Source: a virus. From it: 32,326 nt of DNA. Shown here piece by piece: positions 15,796 to 22,789 of the stretch (position 1 is its first letter; every line of letters begins with the position of its first letter). Under the pieces are notes generated by a model that saw only the letters and a program-made list of their open reading frames with translations, searched no databases and had not been told where the DNA came from. The position numbers and the translations under genes were made by a program. The stretch spans positions 1-32,326 of the IMG/VR virus record IMGVR_UViG_3300044295_000097; one strand, written 5' to 3'.

Positions 15796-16223
15796 TCTAT
15801 TGCCTCTATGAGTTGGTAGAGATTGCGGTTCGGTTGTTTAAGTTTGCGTAGGGCTTTGGCTTCGATCTGGCGTATGCGCTCCCGTGTTACATCAAAATAC
15901 ACAGCAATTTCATCAAGGGTGTAGTCGCATGGCAGTTCAATGCCAAACCGCATACGGATGACCTTGGCTTCTCTTGGTAAAAGTTCATCTAATCTGTCAC
16001 GAATGATGGCGTATATCTCTTGCCGCCAAATCTCATGCTCTATGTCATACGATGGCTCATCCTCAACGGGTGGGCACGGCAGTTCTGGCATCATCTCGTC
16101 TTTGGGGTAGCCATAGGTGTAGTACGCCTTACGCAATTCATCGGATGCACCGACCAATGTGCCATACGGGGTATAGTGGGTTCTTAAAACCCTGCCGTAT
16201 CTTGAGTCTTTAACACGCTCCAT
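15789..16223 (-). CDS. Sigma-70 region 4-only protein
   Basis: The protein has 144 residues from the ATG at 16223 (GGGGG 5 nt upstream); an in-frame GTG eight codons earlier is less likely. Residues 82-131 match sigma-70 region 4 closely: LPREAKVIRMRFGI, then TLDEIAVYFDVTRERIRQIE and AKALRKLKQP, near-identical to the RpoD 4.2 helix-turn-helix that reads the -35 box. Regions 1-3 are absent. The N-terminal 80 residues are Tyr-rich and unlike known sigma regions. It could compete with host sigma, redirect RNA polymerase to phage promoters, or act as an appropriator. It overlaps the DNA polymerase gene by 14 bp. Confidence 0.88.
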   Translation of the reverse strand: MERVKDSRYGRVLRTHYTPYGTLVGASDELRKAYYTYGYPKDEMMPELPCPPVEDEPSYDIEHEIWRQEIYAIIRDRLDELLPREAKVIRMRFGIELPCDYTLDEIAVYFDVTRERIRQIEAKALRKLKQPNRNLYQLIEAIEC

Positions 16224-18033
16224 AGTTGCCCCCAAAGCCAGCCTCACAGTTTAGAGGTATGCCTTGCGCCCACGACGGGACATGGCGCATACACTCCATG
16301 ACATATTGCATAGCCTCTTGCGCTTCGGCTTCTGGTGCGACACACGCCACGGCATCGTGAACAGTTAGCACTACCTTATACCGTTTTGCAATCAACAGCA
16401 TCTGCTCACCAATGATGCACCGTGCCAAACCCTGACAAATGTTCTCTGTCAATTTGCCACCATACAACTTGGTCGAACCCTTGCGGGAGTCATAAATATA
16501 CTGCTCTTTCCCATCTTTGTCTTTGACTTTTTTCAGGTTGGGGTAACGCTGAAACAGTCCGTTGGGCATGAGGATGCCATCCTTGCGAATGTCGATCACA
16601 CCCTTGCGCCCCCACTTGGCGGTCTTGCCCTTGGACATGGCTTCAATGGCGGCGGAACCAGACTTCCACAACGCAGGTATCCATGGATATGTTTCCCTGT
16701 ATGTGTTGATGATGCGGGTTGCTTCAGCATCGTCAATCTCCACCCCAAAGGTCTTAAGTTGCGCCTTGAATTTGACGCTACCCATGCCATACCCACTGCC
16801 CAAAATTGTGGTCTTGCCCACGAATCGTTCGGGTGCGGTGATCTCGTCCACCCCCTTGCGGTAGATGGCAGACGCCATGATCTTGTAAACATCACGCTTG
16901 TTGGCAAAGTCTTCTACCAAATCGTCTTGTTGTGCAAACCACGCCAACACACGGGCTTCAATTTGGGATGAGTCACAGTCGATGATGACATGACCCTCGG
17001 GCGCAAGGATGGCAGACTTGAGTTTCCCTGCGTTCTCACCACGGCTTGGGAAATTCTGGAAGTTCAGTTTATCTGCGCCACCCCACCGTCCCGTGTGTGC
17101 GGCGTAGTAGGAGAGGGGAACAGGTATCTTGCCTCGGTCGGCAATCCCCAACAACCTGATGGTTCTGGTTTCCTCAAGAGTGGTTTTGTTCCCAAGACGG
17201 GCGGCAACCAATGTCTGCACCCGTTCGTCTGGATGTTCAGCCAACGCCTTGAATTCCTCATCGTTCTTTGCCAACGCCAGAGTTTCTTTACCAGTGGTTG
17301 GGCTGACCTTCATGGGCGGCTCAACGCCAAACCCACGCAACAGTTCTGCAAACTTGTTGTTGGACATGAGATCGTCAATGTTTGCCCCGGCAGCCTCCAG
17401 TAGTTTTGCCTTACGACCACGAACGTCCGTGAGATGGGCTTCCAGCAGGGGTCTATCCAGACGCAACACAGGCTCTGTAAACATCCTGATGGTTAGGTCA
17501 ATCAAGCGCAATTCCAGGATCGCAAACTTAGGCACCAGATGTAAAAACAAATCGTAGGTCAGCGACACATCGTTCATGCAGTATCGACCATACTGGGCGA
17601 GTTGCTCCTCTGGAAAGTCCTCCCGCCGTTTGTTCATGGCGTCCACCACCTCAGTGCCCTTGACCCCCAGTTTGTAGTGGGTTGCCAGTTTCGCCAAACT
17701 GTTACCAACTTCCGTGCCGTGGATAGCCCGTGCCATACTAAGAGTGTCGGCAATTGCCTTGGGCTTGATGCCGTAGTGCCAATTCAGGATTGCCATGTCG
17801 AACAGGGCGTTGTGCGCCAACGCCATGCTGTTGTCCCAGTCATAGGTTTTTAGGAACGCTTTGATCTGGTTGTGGGTTCCCGAACACCACATGGGTTCCC
17901 CATCGTTAATCTGCACCGACACACCGATGACCTCAAAACGAGAGTCACGGACATATTCCTCCGTGGTCTGCGTCTTGAAGCCAAGATCGGTGCTGGTGTA
18001 GTAAGTCTCAAAATCGACTGTTAAGACATTCAT
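16210..18033 (-). CDS. Family A DNA polymerase with 3'-5' exonuclease
   Basis: The protein has 607 residues and is the replicative polymerase. The exonuclease domain has ExoI VDFETYY (Asp 7, Glu 9), ExoII LAHNALFDMAIL and ExoIII YCMNDVSLTYDLF. Polymerase motif A is IIDCDSSQIEARVLAWF (near 345-362), motif B is in GKTTILGSGYGMGSVKFK (near 405-422) and motif C is LTVHDAVACV (near 555-564). Motif C normally reads HDE; here the Glu is Ala while the catalytic Asp is kept. There is no 5'-3' exonuclease domain, as usual for T7-like phage polymerases. Its ATG overlaps the stop of the small upstream gene (TAATG). Confidence 0.96.
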   Translation of the reverse strand: MNVLTVDFETYYTSTDLGFKTQTTEEYVRDSRFEVIGVSVQINDGEPMWCSGTHNQIKAFLKTYDWDNSMALAHNALFDMAILNWHYGIKPKAIADTLSMARAIHGTEVGNSLAKLATHYKLGVKGTEVVDAMNKRREDFPEEQLAQYGRYCMNDVSLTYDLFLHLVPKFAILELRLIDLTIRMFTEPVLRLDRPLLEAHLTDVRGRKAKLLEAAGANIDDLMSNNKFAELLRGFGVEPPMKVSPTTGKETLALAKNDEEFKALAEHPDERVQTLVAARLGNKTTLEETRTIRLLGIADRGKIPVPLSYYAAHTGRWGGADKLNFQNFPSRGENAGKLKSAILAPEGHVIIDCDSSQIEARVLAWFAQQDDLVEDFANKRDVYKIMASAIYRKGVDEITAPERFVGKTTILGSGYGMGSVKFKAQLKTFGVEIDDAEATRIINTYRETYPWIPALWKSGSAAIEAMSKGKTAKWGRKGVIDIRKDGILMPNGLFQRYPNLKKVKDKDGKEQYIYDSRKGSTKLYGGKLTENICQGLARCIIGEQMLLIAKRYKVVLTVHDAVACVAPEAEAQEAMQYVMECMRHVPSWAQGIPLNCEAGFGGNYGAC

Positions 18034-18224
18034 TAGAAGTGCAACCCAAAGAATGCGGCAAGATGGGATTCAAATGCGCTCTTGTCAAACACACCACACT
18101 CACCGCTTGGATGGGCGATGATGAATTGTTTGTCATCCATGTCGCAGATTAGGTATTGCCCAAACTGCATCACGGTATCGCCTTCCCGTGCGAACGAGAT
18201 GTGTACCCCTCTCGCTCCAACCAT
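18033..18224 (-). CDS. Small protein upstream of DNA polymerase
   Basis: The protein has 63 residues from the ATG at 18224, which follows a GAGAGAGGAG purine-rich SD; longer in-frame starts would overlap the previous gene without an SD. The sequence is strand-rich (FGQYLICDMDDKQFIIAHPS) and ends in an aromatic helix (HLAAFFGLHF). Its stop shares an A with the polymerase ATG. The function is unknown. Confidence 0.7.
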   Translation of the reverse strand: MVGARGVHISFAREGDTVMQFGQYLICDMDDKQFIIAHPSGECGVFDKSAFESHLAAFFGLHF

Positions 18225-18246
18225 ATCTCCTCTCTCTTGCATAATG

Positions 18247-18873
18247 TCAGCTCCCAAACGCTTCTTTGAGTTCTTTATACAACTCTTTTGCCTGTGCAAA
18301 GTTGATGCCTTGCAGAATCTGCATGGCTGTCAGTCCATTCAGGGCGGCGCGGTGTATGGTGCGTACTGTGGCTGGGGTGGCGGGAGCAGTTTCAAGTGGC
18401 AGGGGTATTTGTGCCTGATTCTGTAACTCTTCTCTCTTGGCTTTGATTTTCTCTGCCTTAACCTGTCGTGCCCGTTCCGCACGGGCTTGGGCTTTCGCCA
18501 ACCTACGCTCACGCTCTTGCCGCAACTGTTCAGCCAAACTCAAGTCAACCACGGAATATGCGTAAACATCCCTATGAGTGTTTTGGTCACGAACGAGCTC
18601 ACGAGTGAGTAGAAACTCTTGGAACATGGTAGTCAGTTGTGACGAAATAGAACTGTGCCCCATGTGCGGATGTTTCTTCTGCATTAACTCCAGCACTTGG
18701 TTGCAGTTTAGTTTGGGTTTGTTTTTGATTGTGTTGTAAATTTCCAAACGATACGAGTTGGGGTCTATCAATGTCTGCACGGGTTGTCCTTTCTCTTGGG
18801 TTGTGGTTTGCGGCTCGGGTTTGTTATCCCATTTAGCCATAATTTTTTTCATCTCTTCGCTCATGTTTCCCAT
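18247..18873 (-). CDS. Protein with possible winged-helix segment and basic coiled coil
   Basis: The protein has 208 residues from the ATG at 18873, which has GGAG 7 nt upstream; an ATG six bases earlier overlaps the previous stop but is too close to the SD. Residues about 40-100 (LEIYNTIKNKPKLNCNQVLE, then SSISSQLTTMFQEFLLTREL) look like a winged-helix domain. Residues about 115-155 form a long Arg/Lys/Ala-rich helix. The C-terminus carries a compact helical motif (ALNGLTAMQILQGI). DNA binding is plausible but not established. Confidence 0.75.
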   Translation of the reverse strand: MGNMSEEMKKIMAKWDNKPEPQTTTQEKGQPVQTLIDPNSYRLEIYNTIKNKPKLNCNQVLELMQKKHPHMGHSSISSQLTTMFQEFLLTRELVRDQNTHRDVYAYSVVDLSLAEQLRQERERRLAKAQARAERARQVKAEKIKAKREELQNQAQIPLPLETAPATPATVRTIHRAALNGLTAMQILQGINFAQAKELYKELKEAFGS

Positions 18874-18875
18874 TT

Positions 18876-19169
18876 TCATACTCCTTTAAGTTGCTCTAAC
18901 AATTCCTGAACGGTGTTCAGGTTCTCCTCATTGACAACGATGGCTACGCCACCGCTATCCCTGATTTTCTTCATGTGCCGCTCCTGTAAGTCTGTGGGTT
19001 GGTTCTTACCCGCCTTACATTCAATGGCAAAAAATTTACCGTTGTAACAACCGATAATGTCTGGTACACCTGATGAACCATATGCACCCATCATGGCGTA
19101 GAAGTGATACACATTAGCGTCTTTCAGTATGGCTGTTACCTTGCGCTTGACCTTGGCTTCTGGTGTCAT
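18876..19169 (-). CDS. VRR-NUC domain nuclease
   Basis: This 97-residue protein is a stand-alone VRR-NUC (PD-(D/E)XK superfamily) nuclease. The motif GSSGVPDIIGCYNGKFFAIE gives Asp 37, followed by Glu 50-x-Lys 52 (IECKAGK), with a downstream QxxH-type helix (LQERHMKKI). The length is typical of phage members, which cut structured DNA such as flaps or junctions. Together with the RuvC-like, Cas4-like and SNF2 proteins it makes a recombination set. The stop overlaps the next gene region. Confidence 0.92.
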   Translation of the reverse strand: MTPEAKVKRKVTAILKDANVYHFYAMMGAYGSSGVPDIIGCYNGKFFAIECKAGKNQPTDLQERHMKKIRDSGGVAIVVNEENLNTVQELLEQLKGV

Positions 19170-19227
19170 AGCAGTGCTTCCTCTCCATCAATTTCTGTCT
19201 GCTTTTTGTACCTTCGGTTAAGTTGTT

Positions 19228-19446
19228 TCAGGGCTTTTCCTGTCGCTCTTTCAAACGGGTTCCACTCGTTCCATCGAATCGTGACCGCTTTGGTTTTGGT
19301 TCGGTCAACACCACTTCCTTCGTCTTGAATGTGTGTAGGTTGTAACACTCCCTTGTCCTGATGTAGTGTTCGTCTACCAGTCGGGTCAGCGTCACATCGC
19401 TCGTTGCCTTGCACAGGGGGCATGGCATCCCCTTCGTCTTTGGCAT
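19228..19446 (-). CDS. Zinc-ribbon protein resembling the NrdR N-terminus
   Basis: This 72-residue protein begins immediately after the previous TGA. Its first half, MPCPLCKATSDVTLTRLVDE then HYIRTRECYNLHTFKTKEVV, has CPxC and C...H ligands of a zinc ribbon with spacing like NrdR, but no ATP-cone follows. The C-terminus is basic (EPKPKRSRFD...RLKERQEKP). It may regulate transcription or bind nucleic acid. An alternative frame stays open from here to the VRR-NUC start, so a frameshifted longer product cannot be excluded. Confidence 0.7.
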   Translation of the reverse strand: MPKTKGMPCPLCKATSDVTLTRLVDEHYIRTRECYNLHTFKTKEVVLTEPKPKRSRFDGTSGTRLKERQEKP

Positions 19447-19656
19447 TCATTGTCTCGGTTTGATTTTTGCTTCCATGGACTTGATGAATTCCTCATCCTC
19501 GGGGTCAACGGGCGTGGAGTTTTGCTCCAGTGTTCCGTCTGCCGCCATCTGTCGGATTTGGGCAATCATCTCTTGGAGTTCCTCCTGTGTGCCGTCAAAG
19601 TTGTCAAAGCAACCTGGGGCGAACTCAATCTTGATTTCTTTCTTTTGCTCAGTCAT
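19447..19656 (-). CDS. Small conserved phage protein (FAPGCFDNFDGTQEEL)
   Basis: This acidic 69-residue protein has the segment KIEFAPGCFDNFDGTQEELQ, a motif I recognise from many phage hypothetical proteins, and a predicted second helix (EMIAQIRQMA). The function is unknown. Its ATG and SD (AAGGAG) are encoded by the KLKEKNT tail of the preceding gene, so its expression is built into that repeat. Confidence 0.8.
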   Translation of the reverse strand: MTEQKKEIKIEFAPGCFDNFDGTQEELQEMIAQIRQMAADGTLEQNSTPVDPEDEEFIKSMEAKIKPRQ

Positions 19657-20054
19657 GTGTTCTTCTCCTTGAGTTTGGCTTCAATCGCACGGATAAAGTG
19701 AGTAAAGTTGACACCATCGCCCCAACGAGCATCAATGAACATTTGCACTTCCTCATCCGTCAGCCCCTGCCATTCACGCTTGGGTGGGGATGTATAGAAA
19801 GGCCCTTGTATCCAAGTTGCCTGTCCTTTGCACCAAATGTCATTCTCTGCGTGGTCAGGATGTTCTTGCACAGACTTGCAGGTGTTGTACCAAAAAATGC
19901 CATCGCCAAGTTGAGGGACAGGCTCTGGCTCTGGTTGTTCCAATGCTTGTTTGATAGCGGTGATGGCGGGTGCAATAATTTCAGGTCTGCGGTTACCTGT
20001 GCTTGCATATTCCAACGCCTCCAACGCCAGCCTCAATGCTTCGTCTTTGTTCAT
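19653..20054 (-). CDS. Two-module accessory protein with KLKEKNT tail
   Basis: The protein has 133 residues. The N-terminal module ALRLALEALEYASTGNRR...EIIAPAITAIKQALEQ is shared with the protein at 21256-21624. The C-terminal module KREWQGLTDEEVQMF...FTHFIRAIEAKLKEKNT is shared with several neighbours. The middle (GDGIFWYNTCKSVQEHP) is variable. The last seven codons contain the SD and start codon of the next gene. GAGG is 8 nt from its own ATG. It may be a modular small regulator or host-interacting protein; the function is unknown. Confidence 0.8.
   Translation of the reverse strand: MNKDEALRLALEALEYASTGNRRPEIIAPAITAIKQALEQPEPEPVPQLGDGIFWYNTCKSVQEHPDHAENDIWCKGQATWIQGPFYTSPPKREWQGLTDEEVQMFIDARWGDGVNFTHFIRAIEAKLKEKNT
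19654..19685 (-). repeat. KLKEKNT/SD junction repeat, copy 1
   Basis: This 32-bp sequence is identical to copy 2. On the minus strand it encodes the tail of the 133-residue protein (EAKLKEKNT) and, within the same bases, AAGGAG, an 8-nt spacer and the ATG of the next gene (ATGA overlap). Confidence 0.9.
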
Positions 20055-20500
20055 AATCCATACCTCGCAATCAGTGCGGCATCAGCCAATGCTTGGCCTT
20101 CACCTTTTTTGTCCAGCACCCTCCATTCAGGCCACATCTGTATGGCCAGCGACCGGGCGGCATCTTTGTCTTTGTTCAACAACCCCACATATTTCTTCCA
20201 GGCCTGAGGGGTTACTAGTCTGACTGGTATCTCAAGCGCCCCCAGCACCCCACGCACCGTCCCAGTGGCATGGCCAAACGTGAACATCGATGTCACGCCC
20301 TGACCAGGCATCGCCCCCACGTTTTCAATGAAGGCAACATCAATCTTGGTGTTGCGCCAAATAGCGGCCAGGGAACTGGCATTGATGCGTTTACTGCTCC
20401 CCTCGACCACGGTCGGCATCACTCCCCATTCAATCGGTACACCATCTTCCAGCACGACAAACGCACCAGACAAACCAGGGTCAATTCCCAAAATGTTCAT
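20051..20500 (-). CDS. RuvC-like Holliday junction resolvase
   Basis: This 149-residue protein has an RNase H-like fold of RuvC type: MNILGIDPGLSGA supplies catalytic Asp 7, AFIENVGAMPGQGVTSMF supplies Glu 59, and the C-terminal LADAALIARYGL supplies Asp 140. The length matches phage RuvC-type enzymes. It would resolve branched DNA before packaging. AGGGG lies about 6 nt before the ATG. It sits between accessory genes rather than with the main replication block. Confidence 0.92.
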   Translation of the reverse strand: MNILGIDPGLSGAFVVLEDGVPIEWGVMPTVVEGSSKRINASSLAAIWRNTKIDVAFIENVGAMPGQGVTSMFTFGHATGTVRGVLGALEIPVRLVTPQAWKKYVGLLNKDKDAARSLAIQMWPEWRVLDKKGEGQALADAALIARYGL

Positions 20501-20715
20501 GCTTGTCCCCTTGCTTGGATTTCATCGGCAATGATTTCCGAATAGTTTCGCTCAAGCCCTTCAGCGTATTTATTAGCCACTTTTGCGCAAGCCTCACGCT
20601 CATGGGCGGCAACAAGGCTAGCAAAGCGTTCAAGGTACGGATCAAACCAATTCAAATCCCATGCTCCGGGAATCTCGGCCTCTCGCGCCATGCGAATGAT
20701 GTCATCTTTGTTCAT
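20497..20715 (-). CDS. Small conserved phage protein (RFASLVAAHEREACAKV)
   Basis: This 72-residue protein has the pattern MNKDDIIRMAREAEIPG...LERFASLVAAHEREACAKVA...AEIQARGQA-like end, frequent among small phage and prophage proteins. It is helical and charged, with no catalytic motif. Its start is supplied by the junction repeat of the gene upstream, and its TGA overlaps the RuvC ATG. Confidence 0.8.
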   Translation of the reverse strand: MNKDDIIRMAREAEIPGAWDLNWFDPYLERFASLVAAHEREACAKVANKYAEGLERNYSEIIADEIQARGQA

Positions 20716-20954
20716 GTGTTCTTCTCCTTGAGTTTGGCTTCAATGGCTTCGTAAACGCTTCTTTTTGTGTAAACATTTCCATTCATTTCACTTTCCCAAC
20801 AAGCGGTAATTTCCTCATCAGTCAATCTATGCCATTCACGCCGCACAAAACCGCCTTCAAATGCAAGAGCAACCAACTTTAATATCTCTGGCGACATGGC
20901 AACTTGGGGGATGTTTGCCAAACGCCATGTTTCAAATGGGGTGTCTTCGCTCAT
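20712..20954 (-). CDS. Accessory protein with WxxLTDEE module and KLKEKNT tail
   Basis: The protein has 80 residues. A unique N-terminus (MSEDTPFETWRLANIPQVAM) leads to the shared module REWHRLTDEEITACWESEMN and the tail EAIEAKLKEKNT. It is a shorter paralogue of the proteins at 19653 and 21256. It starts from a junction repeat and ends in one. The function is unknown. Confidence 0.8.
   Translation of the reverse strand: MSEDTPFETWRLANIPQVAMSPEILKLVALAFEGGFVRREWHRLTDEEITACWESEMNGNVYTKRSVYEAIEAKLKEKNT
20713..20744 (-). repeat. KLKEKNT/SD junction repeat, copy 2
   Basis: Identical over 32 bp to copy 1. It encodes the tail of the 80-residue protein and the SD plus ATG of the 72-residue gene. 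Confidence 0.9.
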
Positions 20955-21259
20955 GTGTTTTTCTCCTTGAGTTTGGCAAGCCCGAAACGGCCAATCATTC
21001 TGTATTTAATATCACCGCCAAATTCTTTGTTTTGAAAACATGCTGGCGCTTTGCGGACAAAAAGAAAGTGGCTTTGCGCATCCGTTGCTAATTCGCTGAA
21101 CTGAAAAGCAAAGTTAATGATGGCCTCCTCTCTTGTGTTCCAGTAGCCATCTGGGTCGTCTGGGTTGGCCCCAATAAGCACATGCTTGGTGAATTCAAAT
21201 GGGTAGTCCTCTGCTGGCTTTTCGTTACCAAAGCCAAACAACGTTGGGTGCTCACTCAT
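20951..21259 (-). CDS. Accessory protein of 102 residues with grafted KLKEKNT tail
   Basis: The start at 21259 is set by the upstream junction repeat (longer in-frame starts would run into that repeat). The body (MSEHPTLFGFGNEKPAEDYP ... WNTREEAIINFAFQFSELAT) is unrelated to its neighbours, yet it ends FGLAKLKEKNT. It therefore carries the tail without the WxGLTDEE module, which suggests that the tail sequence was acquired as a DNA unit. The function is unknown. Confidence 0.78.
   Translation of the reverse strand: MSEHPTLFGFGNEKPAEDYPFEFTKHVLIGANPDDPDGYWNTREEAIINFAFQFSELATDAQSHFLFVRKAPACFQNKEFGGDIKYRMIGRFGLAKLKEKNT
20952..20977 (-). repeat. KLKEKNT/SD junction repeat, copy 3
   Basis: A 26-bp copy with one mismatch to copy 1. 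It ends the 102-residue gene and starts the 80-residue gene. Confidence 0.88.
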
Positions 21260-21624
21260 GTGTTCTTCTCCTTGAGTTTGGCTTCGATGGCTCTGATGCA
21301 CTCAACTCGATGAGGTAGCGCGCCCATGTTGTGATCTATCAAAGTTTGTTCAACTTCGTTTTTTGTCAGCCCAACCCATTCACGCTTGGGTGGGTGGGTG
21401 TAGAGGGGTGTACCCGTTTGTCCTCCATAAAACTGCAAGCCCCATTTGTCTACAGTTTTGCCATCAGGCATCGCCCACATCACAGGCTTTTCCTTCTCTG
21501 CTTCTGCTATGGCTTGGCGTAGGGCGGTGATGGCTGGATGAATTAACTCATCTTCGTCTTGGCTTGTTTCGGTATGGATGTATTCCAACGCCTCCAGCGC
21601 CTGTTTCATTTCTTCAATGCTCAT
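21256..21624 (-). CDS. Two-module accessory protein with KLKEKNT tail, paralogue
   Basis: This 122-residue protein has an N-terminus (MKQALEALEYIHTETS...ELIHPAITALRQAI) that parallels the protein at 19653, and a C-terminus (KREWVGLTKNEVEQTLIDHN ... CIRAIEAKLKEKNT) that repeats the second module. The central WAMPDGKTVDKWGLQFYGG segment differs. It starts at a junction repeat and ends in one. The function is unknown; duplication and divergence within the window are clear. Confidence 0.8.
   Translation of the reverse strand: MSIEEMKQALEALEYIHTETSQDEDELIHPAITALRQAIAEAEKEKPVMWAMPDGKTVDKWGLQFYGGQTGTPLYTHPPKREWVGLTKNEVEQTLIDHNMGALPHRVECIRAIEAKLKEKNT
21257..21288 (-). repeat. KLKEKNT/SD junction repeat, copy 4
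   Basis: Matches copy 1 at 31 of 32 bases. It encodes the tail of the 122-residue protein and the SD plus ATG of the 102-residue gene. Confidence 0.9.
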
Positions 21625-21818
21625 GTGTTCTTCTCCTTCAATATTTGCTCTGCCTTACGCAAAATTAAATCCCATGCAGGTTCATCAATACAGGTTGCCA
21701 TGTCTTCAGTTGTCAGACCAACCCAAGGCAGTTCAACCTCATGCCCTGTTAGTTTGTAGGCTTCAGCCCTCCACCTTGCGGCTCGGTTCTTGTGGTATTC
21801 GCAGTCAGGGCAGGTCAT
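21621..21818 (-). CDS. Small protein with CPDC motif and LKEKNT tail
   Basis: The protein has 65 residues. The N-terminus MTCPDCEYHKNRAARWRAEA has one CxxC pair and a basic helix. The C-terminus LPWVGLTTEDMATCIDEPAW ... AEQILKEKNT is a divergent form of the shared module. Its own start lies in a degenerate junction (GTTCCTC instead of the usual SD complement). The function is unknown. Confidence 0.75.
   Translation of the reverse strand: MTCPDCEYHKNRAARWRAEAYKLTGHEVELPWVGLTTEDMATCIDEPAWDLILRKAEQILKEKNT
21622..21638 (-). repeat. KLKEKNT/SD junction repeat, copy 5 (short)
   Basis: Seventeen bases identical to copy 1 (the SD, spacer and ATG part), after which the sequence diverges. The conserved part is exactly the translation-initiation signal. 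Confidence 0.85.
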
Positions 21819-22006
21819 GTGTTCCTCGCTCTTATCAATGCGTCTGCCATCTCGTATGCAAACTGTGCCACCTTTTCAACTTGCACATCATCTGAACCCA
21901 TGTTGGTAGGAAATGTCGCTAACCACCCCTGCATCGCTTGTGCGGCAAAGTAGTCACGCAAACTCATACCACCGATACCAAAAGCTGACCCACCTGTTTT
22001 GCTCAT
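21815..22006 (-). CDS. Small conserved phage protein (GMSLRDYFAAQAMQ)
   Basis: The protein has 63 residues from the ATG at 22006, chosen because AGGAG lies 7 nt upstream and overlaps the preceding stop. GGMSLRDYFAAQAMQGWL followed by AQFAYEMADALIRARNT is a pattern found in many small phage and prophage proteins. It ends RNT, a degenerate version of the KNT tail, and overlaps the next start by ATGA. Confidence 0.8.
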   Translation of the reverse strand: MSKTGGSAFGIGGMSLRDYFAAQAMQGWLATFPTNMGSDDVQVEKVAQFAYEMADALIRARNT

Positions 22007-22010
22007 TTGT

Positions 22011-22217
22011 TTACTCCTCTCCACATTCAGTTAATGTTTCAATTGTCATTGCTCTGATTTGTTCAATCAGTTCTTCATGGTTCGCCCCGTCATGTTTCTC
22101 CCATGTACTGATTTTCATGCGAATCACATTCAGCGCACCAATGGCTTTACCCCCGTGTAAAGCCCATCGTAAGCGGTCTTCATCTTCGGGGTAGTTGAAT
22201 TCAAGAACGGCTTTCAT
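22011..22217 (-). CDS. Small conserved phage protein ([17 protein letters not shown])
   Basis: The protein has 68 residues from the ATG at 22217; a longer in-frame version would cover most of the neighbouring 58-residue gene and lacks an SD. The sequence [20 protein letters not shown], then [19 protein letters not shown], resembles small phage proteins with a strand-helix start. It overlaps the upstream gene by 17 bp. The function is unknown. Confidence 0.72.
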   Translation of the reverse strand: MKAVLEFNYPEDEDRLRWALHGGKAIGALNVIRMKISTWEKHDGANHEELIEQIRAMTIETLTECGEE

Positions 22218-22377
22218 TGAACCGCTCACTTGGGGGAACCCACCCAAACTTGCGCCAAGTTCTTTGCACATCCGTTGCGGCGGCAGGGTAGTATTTAAAA
22301 TCAGGGTCAAGAATTGACCGAGGTTCGGGCACGGGTTGCGGTTGGTTGTCAACCGACTTCAGTTTACGATTGTTCAT
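22201..22377 (-). CDS. Small conserved protein ([12 protein letters not shown])
   Basis: The protein has 58 residues from the ATG at 22377 (SD AGAGGTGA upstream). The C-terminal half, [20 protein letters not shown] then FGWVPPSE, is a pattern I recognise in short phage proteins of unknown function. It overlaps genes on both sides by 14-17 bp. Confidence 0.72.
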   Translation of the reverse strand: MNNRKLKSVDNQPQPVPEPRSILDPDFKYYPAAATDVQRTWRKFGWVPPSERFNESRS

Positions 22378-22789
22378 TTTCACCTCTCTTATCAACGATG
22401 TAATACAACTTGTCAGACACTTTGAAACCAACGCCATGCACAGGAGACCTTTCGTCTGCTATGCGGAGAATGGATATGGCTTCAATTACCCAAGTCGGTA
22501 TGTCCTCTTGTGGGACATTGTGAAATAGCAATCTACCACTTCTCCGAGCAGTTGTAAAGTCTACAATGTCAAATTTATTATCAGGGTTTACCTGCACCCT
22601 GAGTAACTCGGGTTCTGAGTTCGTGTCATCCTGTGCCATGGCTACCCAACACATTTCAACGGTGCGTATCTCCTCCATGATGTGCATGGCTGTATCACGG
22701 GGTTCCCCTGTTACGGGGTCAGGTTTGTTCATGCCAACCAAACCATTCACGCATCTGGTCAGCCCATGCCATGTGCCGTAGTCAATCAT
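22364..22789 (-). CDS. Unknown protein of 141 residues
   Basis: The start is ATG at 22789, which overlaps the upstream TGA (ATGA). The sequence has a helical start ([20 protein letters not shown]) and a strand-rich middle ([20 protein letters not shown], then [15 protein letters not shown]). The C-terminus ([20 protein letters not shown]...[11 protein letters not shown]) resembles the ending of the next gene upstream (KIAVLQIGADRSAVINVGVK then IDNTKYWVF). The two may therefore share a small C-terminal domain. No function is assigned. Confidence 0.75.
   Translation of the reverse strand: MIDYGTWHGLTRCVNGLVGMNKPDPVTGEPRDTAMHIMEEIRTVEMCWVAMAQDDTNSEPELLRVQVNPDNKFDIVDFTTARRSGRLLFHNVPQEDIPTWVIEAISILRIADERSPVHGVGFKVSDKLYYIVDKRGENEQS

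Noticed and set aside
19654-21638. CRISPR-like array, because short repeats recur
   Set aside because: The repeats are spaced 200-1000 bp apart, lie at gene junctions and encode conserved codons; spacers are genes, not unique 30-mers.
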